NCBI RefSeq assembly: GCF_026151205.1
Contig: NC_087078.1
Coordinates: forward strand, 1,154,175-1,218,174
DNA length: 64,000 nt
Reading direction: 5' to 3'
From: Bolinopsis microptera
Lineage: Eukaryota > Ctenophora > Tentaculata > Lobata > Bolinopsidae
The notes under the pieces were generated by a model that made no database searches, was not told where the DNA came from, and saw nothing but the letters and a program-made list of their open reading frames with translations. Both the position numbers and the translations under genes were made by a program. Shown here one piece after another: positions 11,753 to 20,998 of this stretch; within the stretch, counting starts at the first letter, position 1, and each line of letters starts with the position of its first letter.

Positions 11753-12592
11753 TGAGGAACTGGTGTTGGATTCAGATGCTGCAGGGCTGGAGGCAGATGT
11801 GGAAACGTTGGAGTGTGAGTCATCTGGCTTACAGTTGGAAACGGATGCGGGAACATTTGAGCATGAGGCGTCTGGTTTGCAGTTGGGAAGAAGCTGCTGA
11901 ATTTCGACTCTTGACCTGCTATTTGATTCTTCAGGGAAATTATTTCCGACTGAAAGTTTGCCTGCATCAATTTGAGTAGGTTCTGTATCTCTAAAAAAGA
12001 GGTTGAATGTTGAGAGTTGCCGGTCGTTTTTTCCGAAGGCTCGTTGGCAGCAGAAGTACTCTCAGTGCGCCTGTAAAATCCCCGATCTGGACGGCTCTCA
12101 CCACCTGGATGTTTGCCGTCCTTCTTCCGAGTATCTTTATCTTTGGAGGGTTTTACACGCTTAGTTCCCACCAGATGAACAAGAGCGCATTGTTCTTTAA
12201 AACACTGCTTGTGTTGAACCGAGTTTTTGCAGTGCTTTGGGTGGTAGAGCTGACACCCTGAACCTAAACTACAGCCCCCATTAGAATCAGTGCCGAAACG
12301 TGTAAACATTTTACAGCGCTTAGGATGAAGCTTGCTGCATGTGGTTTTACCCTGGTGGAGAGTCCGTCCACACTCCATTTATTCCGTGAGGGCATATCCC
12401 CATTGTGTAGTCAACACAGATTGTATCATCATCACTCGAATTGATAGCCGTTGGTTGTTGCTGCTGCCGGTGAACTACATCCAGTTTCTTAGATAGTTCA
12501 TCTGCGTCGATATCCGGCTGTTTATTTTCATTGGGAGTTGCCGTCTGTGAAGGATGGGTTGAAACCGCTACACTAACAGTTGAAGGATTTTG
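11722..12592 (-). pseudogene. LINE ORF1, Cys/His-rich nucleic-acid-binding protein
   Basis: From 12,378 down, a Cys/His-rich region (CSKLHPKRC, CQLYHPKHC, CFKEQCALVH) is followed by a basic linker, a short helical stretch (LLKLMQANFQSEIISLKNQI) and a Pro/His-rich tail, 218 codons. In another frame upstream (to 12,592, just below a TAG) a Gln/Asp-rich lead and one more zinc-finger half (CVDYTMGICPHG) are readable, so the real ORF1 is longer and has a frame break near 12,370-12,380. It overlaps the ORF2 start slightly. In related LINEs ORF1 binds the element RNA. Confidence 0.7.
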
Positions 12593-13336
12593 CTAGTACT
12601 TAAGTTAAGTTTTTCAAAATTGTCCCATATCCAAAAGAAGATTTGGCATCCTCTCAATTCGCATGGCAGGGTTAGCGGTGCCGTTCGTTACGCCACTGGA
12701 CCTCGTTAATCGTAATTCCTCAAGAATTCCATCTTTTTAAATCGTTGTTATGGGTGAGTGGGGTCAGCTTAATGTTATTGACATTGCCACGGTTTTTGAA
12801 GATTCCGTATATCACTATACCAGGACAACTCGCTGACTTACAATTGTTATGTTTTGATCCTTTAAATTAAAGTTTTAAGTTTAGTTCAAGTTTGAAGTTA
12901 CTTCAATAATTGTTATGTTTTGATTCTTTAAATTAAAGTTGTTATGCAGTTTAGTTACTTTAATTGGATTTGATACATACATTCTTACTTTTCTTAAGCA
13001 TAATTCTCATTACCAACTGTCCGAGTTTCAAAATAGAAATGTCTTACTCTATTATTAAGATTGATGACTGATGACCGTTTGATTATAATAATGTATCAGT
13101 GTGTGTATTCATAAACTTTCAACCTTTTACAAGGTATTTGGTTATTTTCAAGGTATTTGGTTGTTAGTGAGATTTCCAATACACCAAATCTCCCAATATA
13201 CTGACTTCTTACAGTTAGTAGTTACATTATGAGTTTTTTTCAGTCATATCAGATATTATGTAACGTTAAAGTGATCAGTTAATTCGACAAATTGGAAAAA
13301 CGGTATTCTAATGTAGCGGCAATTATTGCTGATCCA
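12593..13336. other. Upstream region of the lectin-Ig gene
   Basis: No gene. A roughly 62-bp near-duplicate (TGTTATGTTTTGAT and CTTTAAATTAAAGTT at about 12,847 and 12,909) is present. CGTTACGCCACTGG near 12,687 recurs at 40,079 and probably marks a dispersed repeat end. The promoter of the downstream gene should lie here, but I see no unambiguous core element. Confidence 0.4.
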
Positions 13337-13388
13337 ATGAAGATGAGGATACTCATTCTTACAGCTTTGTTGTGTTCAACCCTCCAGG
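13337..13388 (+). CDS. Exon 1: signal peptide
   Basis: ATG at 13,337 encodes MKMRILILTALLCSTLQ and the first base of a Gly codon, a standard signal peptide. The donor at 13,389 reads GTAAAT. The exit phase is 1, which matches exon 2. A second in-frame Met two codons in could also start. Confidence 0.7.
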
Positions 13389-13546
13389 GTAAATGTTTAA
13401 TTACACAACTTTATTATCAAAATTAATTAATTCCTACCTGTATAAAATATTAAAAAAGCAGGTTATGATAAAACATATAATAGTTGATAATTGATAAAAC
13501 ACAATGATTGATAAAACACAATGATTTGTCATGTTAATTATTGCAG

Positions 13547-13963
13547 GTTATTTACAGCGAGTACAGGGTGAGATTACACCTGTTTCTGTATCTTTGTCAA
13601 ATCAGGCTAACGCAGATAATGCCATAGACAGGGAAATATCCACTGAAGCTGTTGTTTCGGGATCTGACACCTGGTTTAAAGCTACGTTAGATACGAAATA
13701 CTGTATCGAAGAAGTGCGGCATTATTACTGGCAATCTCTGTATTATCCATATAACAAGCACATATGCTCGAGAGACACGTGTACCTGTGTAAGTGGTTCT
13801 TTCTGTGCTTACTGGCCCGTGACAGTGTACCCTGAGGATGGCATAGTCCCTGACAGCACCCCTTCCGATTGCAAAATTGGAGACACCGTTTTTATAGATG
13901 GGCATTCTATCAGCTATATTGACGTAAATGAAATAGTTATCATTGGAAGAATTATTGATCCAG
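13547..13963 (+). CDS. Exon 2: fucolectin/F5-8-type lectin domain
   Basis: The acceptor TTATTGCAG ends at 13,546 and the donor CCAG|GTGAGA follows 13,963; phase 1-1, 417 nt. The protein shows the galactose-binding-fold pattern NAIDREISTEAV, then DTWFKATLD and YCIEEVRHYYW, a Cys cluster (ICSRDTCTCVSGSFC), then SDCKIGDTVFID and a terminal VNEIVIIGR strand. This is the tachylectin/fucolectin type of F5/8 domain, usually a carbohydrate binder. The frame stays open past the donor to a TAA at 14,026, so an unspliced short product ending there is conceivable. The strong donor right after the last beta strand favours splicing. Confidence 0.75.
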
Positions 13964-14096
13964 GTGAGATTTTATATCGTGTTCATAGGCTAAGATTTAA
14001 GAATTGTTTCACTGGAAACTGTAAATAATAAATAATTTTCTCTGGAGAGTCCCATCATGGAGCTTTATACTTTGTGTGCTCTAAGGTAATATTTGT

Positions 14097-15232
14097 ATAC
14101 CTTGTGTGCTGTATAAAGGTAATTCCTTGTGTGCTGTATAAAGGTAATTCCTTGTGTGCTCTATAAAGGTAATACCTTGTGTGCTCTATAAAGGTGATAC
14201 CTTGTGTGCTCTATAAAGGTAATACCTTGTGTGCTCTATAAAGGTAATACCTTGTGTGCTCTATAAAGGTAATACCTTGTGTGCTCTATAAAGGTAATAC
14301 CTTGTGTGCTCTATAAAGGTAATACCTTGTGTGCTCTATAAAGGTAATACCTTGTGTGCTCTATAAAGGTAATACCTTGTGTGCTCTATAAAGGTAATAC
14401 CTTGTGTGCTCTATAAAGGTAATACCTTGTGTGCTCTATAAAGGTAATTCCTTGTGTGCTCTATAAAGGTAATACCTTGTGTGCTCTATAAAGGTAATAC
14501 CTTGTGTGCTCTATAAAGGTAATACCTTGTGTGCTCTATAAAGGTAATACCTTGTGTGCTCTATAAAGGTAATTCCTTGTGTGCTCTATAAAGGTAATAC
14601 CTTGTGTGCTCTATAAAGGTAATACCTTGTGTGCTCTATAAAGGTAATACCTTGTGTGCTCTATAAAGGTAATACCTTGTGTGCTCTATAAAGGTAATAC
14701 CTTGTGTGCTCTATAAAGGTAATACCTTGTGTGCTCTATAAAGGTAATACCTTGTGTGCTCTATAAAGGTAATACCTTGTGTGCTCTATAAAGGTAATAC
14801 CTTGTGTGCTCTATAAAGGTAATACCTTGTGTGCTGTATAAAGGTAATTCCTTGTGTGCTCTATAAAGGTAATACCTTGTGTGCTCTATAAAGGTAATAC
14901 CTTGTGTGCTCTATAAAGGTAATACCTTGTGTGCTCTATAAAGGTAATACCTTGTGTGCTCTATAAAAGTAATACCTTGTGTGCTCTATAAAGGTAATAC
15001 CTTGTGTGCTCTATAAAGGTAATACCTTGTGTGCTCTATAAAGGTAATACCTTGTGTGCTCTATAAAGGTAATACCTTGTGTGCTCTATAAAGGTAATAC
15101 CTTGTGTGCTCTATAAAGGTAATACCTTGTGTGCTCTATAAAGGTAATACCTTGTGTGCTCTATAAAGGTAATACCTTGTGTGCTCTATAAAGGTAATAC
15201 CTTGTGTGCTCTATAAAGGTAATACCTTGTGT
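14097..15232. repeat. 25-bp minisatellite, about 45 units
   Basis: A very regular array with unit CTTGTGTGCTCTATAAAG followed by GTAATAC. The first CTTGTGTGCT at 14,101 and the last at 15,226 are exactly 45 periods apart. Variants are few (CTGTATAAAG, GGTAATTC, GGTGATAC, one AAAAGT). It lies wholly in the intron between the lectin and TSP1 exons. Every unit contains TATAAA and AAGGTAAT, which resembles a TATA box and a splice donor respectively. Confidence 0.95.
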
Positions 15233-15662
15233 GACGAACTCGTTCACACGCACCAAAAGGAATCTAGCTTTTTCTTTTTGTCTTTACTGGGTCCAGCGAC
15301 AGACAATTGGTGAGCTGAGCAGGGACCAATATTTGTGATATAAGAAGTATCTCCAGTATCTCCTTCATACTCCTCGTATTTGTAGCTGGATGTTATTGTA
15401 TTTGCAGATGGCTACTAGGAAACATTCTGGCCTGATAATATAAGTCCCCTATGGCACCCACTAGCACAAAATTAGACTTGCTTTTTAGCAAGTCCACTCT
15501 TTTTAAATAGTTTTTAACACAAATATATGTATGCCCCTTCAGGGAAAGTGGAACTGGATTCATTTGTTTATTTGTGCTAATAAAGATAAAAAGAGACCCC
15601 TTACAGTCTTTATAAACTATAAGAAAAATAATGTTATTTAGTTAATTAATAATTAAATTCAG

Positions 15663-15836
15663 TTGTTGACGGAGGCTGGAGCTCGTTCTCATCTTGGTCG
15701 TCCTGCACAACATCTTGTGGAACAGGAACGCAAACAAGAAGTAGAACTTGTACTAATCCATCTCCAGGTTATGGAGGAAGCAGTTGTTCTGGATCATCTG
15801 CTGAGAGCCAAAACTGCAACACTCACAATTGTCCAG
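15663..15836 (+). CDS. Exon 3: thrombospondin type-1 domain
   Basis: The acceptor AATTCAG ends at 15,662 and the donor CCAG|GTATAG follows 15,836; phase 1-1, 174 nt. The translation reads [20 protein letters not shown], then [20 protein letters not shown] and QNCNTHNCP. It has the WxxWxxC start, [10 protein letters not shown] and six cysteines, a complete TSP1 repeat. The W-rich face of TSP1 binds sulfated glycans and can be C-mannosylated in known family members. No methionine lies in the exon, so it is not found by ATG-based ORF calling. Confidence 0.85.
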
Positions 15837-15875
15837 GTATAGAAGACGAAAAAACCCAATTCTAAGTTTGAAAAG

Positions 15876-16020
15876 TGGTTTTCGCTGCCCATTTTTGTCA
15901 ATCGTTAAATGGCTACTGAAAACTATAAGAAAGATAATCTTATTTAGTCAATTAAGAATATTATTCAGTAAATGGAATTGTTGTTGTTCTGGAACATCTT
16001 CTCAGAGTTAGATTTGTAAC
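15876..16020 (+). pseudogene. Decayed second TSP1 exon copy
   Basis: AAACTATAAGAAAGATAATCTTATTTAGT and then GTTGTTCTGGAACATCTTCTCAGAG repeat the intron end and the 3' half of exon 3 (GTTGTTCTGGATCATCTGCTGAGAG) with gaps and a stop. It looks like a tandem duplication of the TSP1 exon that has lost its front half. Confidence 0.55.
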
Positions 16021-16172
16021 ATTGTCTAGGCTAACCTGTGAATGATCAATGATACATTCATTTGAAAAGTTTAAATGCAAAAACAAACAGAAAAACTATG
16101 ATTATGTTATACATATAGAACGTACAAAATAAAATTATATGGAAGAAATGAAAATTTGATTTATTAATTCAG

Positions 16173-16472
16173 TCGTGACTGCTGTCAATAAAGAGCAGCT
16201 AGCTGGTACAAAGGCTTTAATTTCCTGCGCAGTAACTGGTCTGAGGAGGAAGCTAGATGGTGTGAAATGGACCACCTCTAACAACTTAGCTATCGTCTCT
16301 GGCCAGGATGGCTATACCTTTGATGAAGGTGGCTTTGATGGCGGTTCTCAAACTACAGTATTGACTATTCCTGATGCTCAAAACATGCTTGATTCAACTT
16401 ACAACTGTGTAATCACATTCGCTGAACAAGATCAAGAAGATATGACCCTGGTCGTCAATTTGAAAACATTTA
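16173..16472 (+). CDS. Exon 4: Ig domain 1 (type A)
   Basis: Acceptor ATTCAG; donor GTAAGT after 16,472; 300 nt, phase 1-1. Ig signature: ISCAVTGL (first Cys), VKWTTS (core Trp), a V-x-L-T-I-P strand and TYNCVITF (second Cys). It is the most divergent of the type A cassettes, with GGFDGG in place of the usual loop. Confidence 0.8.
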
Positions 16473-16628
16473 GTAAGTTAGCCATATTAGTAGCACAAAC
16501 TTAATAAATAGCATTAGTTAGGAGTTTGATCAGTAGTAAATACTCATGGAGAACACTGTTTTTGTTAGAATAACTTAAAATTCAGTTTTAATTTCAATGT
16601 TTCTTCTTATAACACAAAACAATCTTAG

Positions 16629-16967
16629 CGGTCAGTTCGGAGGCCAAGTTGGTGACAACTGCTGTAGATCAGACGCTGACCTGTACTATCGGAGACCTAG
16701 ACGTAGGTGGAACCCCTGTTAATGTGATTTGGGAGGATCCAGCTGATAGGACAGTTTTTGTAACAGATACAACCAACTACGTTGTCAGCCAAGGAACTGT
16801 TAATAGTGCTGGTATCCAGTTGGCAGAACTAACCATCAAGGCTGCCAAGCTACCTGAATTTGTTGATCAGCCAACCTTCACGTACAAGTGCTCGGTTTCT
16901 TCATCACAGTACACAGAATCACCTGCATCTACAGCTGTAGATGTTGTAGCAAAAATTCTGAAAATGG
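16629..16967 (+). CDS. Exon 5: Ig domain 2 (type B)
   Basis: Acceptor ATCTTAG; donor G|GTAAAT after 16,967; 339 nt, phase 1-1. LTCTIGDLDVGG, VNVIWEDP, TTNYVVSQGTV, AELTIKAAKL, FTYKCSVSSSQYTESPAS and a final DVVAKILKM strand form one Ig-like domain of type B. It is best matched by the type B exon at 29,243. Confidence 0.8.
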
Positions 16968-17180
16968 GTAAATTCAAAATAAATGTGTTTCAAGAAGTTT
17001 GAAAACAATTTATGTAAATGGAATCGATTGTTTTGTTGTTAACGCATTTAAAACTGGTATATTAATTACTTTGTGCACAATCCTGGTTTATGATCATAAT
17101 AATTAACATTATTATTGAGCGGGAACCATTTAAGTGACGCATTAGCGAGTCAAGCTATTCTAACTAAATATTAATTTCAG

Positions 17181-17477
17181 AGGTAAATGCTGTGAACAAA
17201 GAACAGCTAACAGGCACGATTGCAAGGATATCGTGTACTGTTACGGGTTTGACAGAGGAGCTTGGTGTCACAAAATGGACCACTTCTGAGGATGTTGATG
17301 TGACGAGTCTAGAAGGCTACACCGTTGTTCCGGGATCGTTGGAAGTAGATACTCAAACTACCACTCTGACTATTCCTGCTGATAAAAACAACAATGATGC
17401 AACTTACTGGTGTGTTATCACTTCCACTGGACATGGTTTATCAGATCAGAAAACTGAAGTCAGTTCCAAAGTATTTA
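17181..17477 (+). CDS. Exon 6: Ig domain 3 (type A)
   Basis: Acceptor TTAATTTCAG; donor A|GTAAGT; 297 nt, phase 1-1. ARISCTVTGLTEELGVTKWT, LEGYTVVPGSLEV, TTTLTIPADKN and ATYWCVIT carry the two Cys and core Trp. It is nearly identical to the exons at 18,082 and 28,776, introns included. Confidence 0.85.
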
Positions 17478-17649
17478 GTAAGTATTGTAACTTAAAGTTG
17501 TATGTAATGTATATCCTGAAGGTAACGTTTTATTAATATTTAAACTTGTAAAAGTGTCTAGTCCTTGATTGGTGTAAATGTGTGTTTGTACAAATAATTA
17601 TATATGTATGATAAAGATAATATCCTCTAACATGAACCAAACAATTCAG

Positions 17650-17988
17650 CTGTCACCTCAACACCCAAGTCTATAACGACCGCTGTAGATCAGACGCTGA
17701 CTTGCAATATCGGAGAACAAGACAATAGTGGATCCCCTGCTACTGTAACTTGGAAGGATAGTGCTGGACAAGAAGTTGTAAGAACGGATACCACCAACTA
17801 TGGTTGGAACCAAGGGACGGTAGATAGCAGCGGAAATCAGGCAGCAGAACTGACTATCAAAACTGCAAAGCTGGATGGTTTTAGTAGTCCATCATCAGTC
17901 ACCTACAAGTGCTCAGTCAAATCTTCCCAATACACAGATTCTCCTGCATCTGACTACGTAGATGTTGTAGCTAACATTCTAAAATTGG
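17650..17988 (+). CDS. Exon 7: Ig domain 4 (type B)
   Basis: Acceptor ACAATTCAG; donor G|GTGAGT; 339 nt, phase 1-1. LTCNIGEQDNSG, VTWKDSAGQEV, TTNYGWNQGTVDSSG, AELTIKTAKLDGF and VTYKCSVKSSQYTDSPAS. The exon has no methionine. It is almost identical to the type B exon at 28,344, with changes such as GEQ versus GGL and SSQ versus SFQ. Confidence 0.85.
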
Positions 17989-18081
17989 GTGAGTTTAGAA
18001 TATGTCATACTGTTAATCAAGGAAGTTTAACGATTGTCGGACACTCAGTGGTAATTTATTCTAACTAAATATTAATTTCAG

Positions 18082-18378
18082 AGGTAAATGCTGTGAACAA
18101 AGAACAGCTAACAGGCACGATTGCAAGGATATCGTGTACTGTTACAGGTTTGACAGAGGAGCTTGGTGTCACAAAATGGACCACTTCTGAGGATGTTGAT
18201 GTGACGAGTCTAGAAGGCTACACCGTTGTTCCGGGATGGTTGGAAGTAGATACTCAAACTACATCTCTGACTATTCCTGCTGATAAGAACAACAATGATG
18301 CAACTTACTGGTGTGTCATCACTTCCACTGAACATGGTTTATCAGATCAGAAAACTGAAGTCAGTTCCAAAGTCTTTA
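18082..18378 (+). CDS. Exon 8: Ig domain 5 (type A)
   Basis: Same borders and length (297 nt, phase 1-1) as exon 6, differing at about eight bases in the exon. Amino-acid changes include PGS to PGW, one Thr to Ser and TGH to TEH. The following intron is the one carrying the 9.8-kb Gypsy insertion. Confidence 0.85.
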
Positions 18379-18483
18379 GTAAGTATTGTAACTTAAATTT
18401 GTATGTAATGTATATCCTGAAGGTAACGTTTTATTAATATTTCAACTTGTAAAAGTGTAGTGCTTGAGTGGTGTAAATGTGTG

Positions 18484-18487
18484 GCTG
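18484..18487. other. Left target-site duplication GCTG
   Basis: GCTG precedes the left LTR and is repeated at 28,279-28,282. Comparison with the empty-site sequence in the paralogous intron at 29,171 (GTGTGGCTGTAC) confirms it as a 4-bp target duplication. Confidence 0.85.
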
Positions 18488-18682
18488 TGTCGGCCTGTGT
18501 TCCGAGGCAATGATACTCCACTGGGTATAGTAAAAGAGTGTTCAAAGGATTAGCACAAGTACATGTAGTTAACAATATATCCTGAGAGATAACAAAGTTA
18601 AGGTAACAGTATATAAGCCGAAGGTCCTATAATATAAACTAAAGGTGTAATATATATAGGACTGGAAATATACAGCCTGACA
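18488..18682 (-). repeat. Left (3') LTR
   Basis: 195 bp starting TGTCGGCCTG and ending CAGCCTGACA. It contains a TATATAAGC stretch missing from the right LTR, which has a shorter, rearranged segment at that point. Confidence 0.9.
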
Positions 18683-18705
18683 TTACTCTCCCCTTAAAAA
18701 AATCT
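18683..18705 (-). other. Polypurine tract beside the 3' LTR
   Basis: On the minus strand this reads an A/T run followed by AAGGGGAGAGTAAT just before the LTR, the expected plus-strand DNA primer site of an LTR element. Confidence 0.7.
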
Positions 18706-19020
18706 ACCTCCCTTCAAAGTGAATGCATAAAAACTTTATAAGATCCTATAAGTGCTCAATATTCATATGAAATAGATATATAATAAAGTCTCCCAGGATT
18801 AAATTCTCAAATATTGTCAAATAAATTAAAAATACAAATAACCCATGCGCATGGGAATTCAATAGTCAAAATAACTTATTTATAAAAATTGACTTAAAAT
18901 TAGCAAATTCGTAGAAAAATATAAATTTCAATGATAAATCTGTTTTATCTTTCCATTCAATAATAGAATTGTATCCTTTCAATAACATATTCAAGTTTAT
19001 AAATTTATAAATTGTGTGAC

Positions 19021-20286
19021 CTATAACTGGTTGATTAGTCTAGTTGGGGGCCTGACTACCCTCCCTGATCTGGTGGTTGTAGTTGTTGAGGGTTCTGTAG
19101 GTGGGGATGATGGTGCCGGCTGTGGAGCTGATGGGGCAAATACTGCACTCGTTGGCATGTTGAAAACATTGTTCGCAAATTGTTGCCGATCTATCAGTGG
19201 TAAGTTATGCTGAGGGAGACTGTTATCAACATAAACTTTTCCTGCTGGTTCCTGAGGGTTTTGTACCGGAACTGAGCTACCCATAACCATAGAGGCATCT
19301 TGCTTCTTGCCTGCAGGCTGAATCTGGTCGTGATGAACTACCTTGGATTTGCCGGAAACGAAGTTTACAATTCCCCAGCACGATTTTCCAATCTTCTTGG
19401 AGATCTGGAAAATTTCATCCCATATTGGATTCATCTTGGGATATTCACCATGGTTTCTTTTTAGAAGCACCCAGTCCCCGACCTGGTATTCGTTGACGTT
19501 AGTAGTCTTGTTAGCCTGTTTCTGATAGCTTAGTCGAGACTCCTGCTTGTTGAGAGGGATGTTTTGCCTAACCAACCGTGTGTCTTGAGCTTCTTTTTGA
19601 TTGACACCCAACCTATTGTCGATTGGCAAGTTTGCTGACACTCCGTAAGCAGCCTCGAAAGGAGAGAATTTTGAAGATTTGTTTTGAGTGTTATTAAACA
19701 TCAATATAGCTTCTGGCAGGAGCTCATCCCATTGAGTAATAGGGATGCCTCTAGATAGACACATAGATCGCAAAATTGTTTTGAGGGACCCAATAGCTCT
19801 TTCTGCACTGCCATTACCCGCTGGATGATATGCAGAAGATCGGAGCTTTTTGATTGCAAATTCTTCACATAGTTGTCTAACTTTGGTGCCATCGACATTA
19901 CTTCCCTGATCTGATTGGAGTAATTTAGGAAGCCCATAGTAGCTGAACCATCTGCACCATAATGCGTCCACGACTGTCTCAGCCCGTGCATTGGGTAAAG
20001 CTATTGCTGTCATCAGCTTGGTAAATATATCTGTCACCAAAAGAAAGCTTCCGTTGCCTCTCCTGGACACAGGCATGGATGCTAGATCCATAGAAATCAT
20101 CTCGAAGATCTTCTCAACCTCTCTATGATCCTGCACTGGTGCTTTAGGCTTAGGTCCATGTTTGCACTGTGTACATGTTCTACAGTTAGAAACAAAGGAC
20201 TCCACTTGTTTTCTCATACCCCTCCAATAGAACCTTTCAGATAGCATCAGGCAGGTATTATCGATTCCTGGGTGGCCTTGTCCGTG
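19021..20286 (-). pseudogene. Gypsy integrase
   Basis: Zinc-finger end (CRTCTQC) followed by the DDE core counted from the Met at 20,247: Asp54 (MDLASMP), Asp113 (QSDQGS) and Glu149 (NGSAERAI), spacing D-35-E as in Gypsy integrases. A GPY-like module (YQVGDWVLLKRN) and a Pro/Ser/Thr-rich tail ending in TTTTRSGRVVRPP follow. The HH half of the zinc finger (HGQGHPG) lies upstream in the same frame, between the Met and the TAA at 20,287-20,289 that separates it from RNase H. Catalytic residues are intact, but the stop and other lesions disable the element. Confidence 0.85.
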
Positions 20287-20998
20287 TTACTCTTGGATGA
20301 TCTTTTGGGCAATCCCCTGAGGTACAATGACTCGGGAGCCTTTGCATAGTAGGTTATTAGAGACTTTCAGGTTCAAGAATTTCCTGAATAAGCCTTTATC
20401 CACAATCTTGTCCTGACGGAGTGTTTCTATTGCTTCAGCAATATCTTTGTCTCTCATCTGAGCCTCTCGGAGCAGATTCTCCCCTAACACAAACACTGAA
20501 GGGTCTTCTGATGGGGCATCACTCCCCATTATTCTGCTCAAGTAATCTGCATCCTGGTTGTCCGCTCCCTTCAGGTACTTGATGCAGTAATCAAGATTCT
20601 CCAACTCTAATATCCAACGGCCGATTTTCCCTCTGGGATCTTTCTGTCTATGAATGTTCCTCAGTGGCTCATGATCCGAATAGAACGTGATCTTTTCATA
20701 GCAAAAAGCTTTCCACTTTCTGCTAGCACTTATGATACCATAAAGTTCTCGCTCTGTAGCAGACCAGTTCTTTGTATTCTTCTGGTTAAGGGTCTCGGAG
20801 TGATAACCAATGGGTTTGAACGAACCATCCCCATCATACTGCCCAAGCACACTCCCCACTGCAATCTTAGAGGCATCTGTTCTTATCACAAATGGCTTCG
20901 ACCAATCTGGTATGAACAGCGAAAGAGCGGCATGAAAGGTGGTCTTTAACTTGTTAAATGCAGCTTGTTCTTGACTTGTCCAAACAAACGGGACCTTT
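20287..20998 (-). pseudogene. Gypsy RNase H and connection region
   Basis: KKVPFVWTSQEQAAFNKLK begins the connection. FVIRTDASKIAVGSVLGQ is the first RNase H acid, ERELYGII the glutamate box, FYSDHEPLR the next aspartate and DADYLSR the last box. The end reads PQGIAQKIIQE then TAA. This part was cut from the RT by the 391-bp array; the first few residues before KK come from array sequence. Confidence 0.85.
20976..20998. repeat. Left copy of a 23-bp duplication flanking the array
   Basis: Begins TTGTCCAAACAAACGG and ends GACCTTT; an identical copy is at 24,524-24,546. The duplicated DNA encodes the Gypsy residues around VPFVWT, so it is target sequence duplicated at array insertion. Confidence 0.85.

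Larger units (their letters stand above)
7411..12592 (-). mobile_element. LINE (CR1/L2/Jockey-like), broken, with inserted DNA
   Basis: Minus-strand non-LTR retrotransposon with ORF1 (zinc knuckles), then endonuclease plus RT, then RT C-terminal domain. It is interrupted between about 8,203 and 9,474. The 3' end carries a short tandem motif (ATCAAAGGT repeated near 7,420-7,435), a tail style known from CR1/L2-type elements. Frameshifts in ORF1 and ORF2 and the insertion make it dead. No clear flanking target duplication was found. The clade assignment is approximate. Confidence 0.8.

Noticed and set aside
13964-14028. Lectin ORF continuing to the TAA at 14,026 as the main gene end
   Set aside because: A strong CAG|GTGAGA donor in matching phase ends the domain at 13,963; kept only as a possible short isoform.
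14097-15232. CRISPR-like array
   Set aside because: Units are contiguous with no spacers, in an animal intron; it is a minisatellite.
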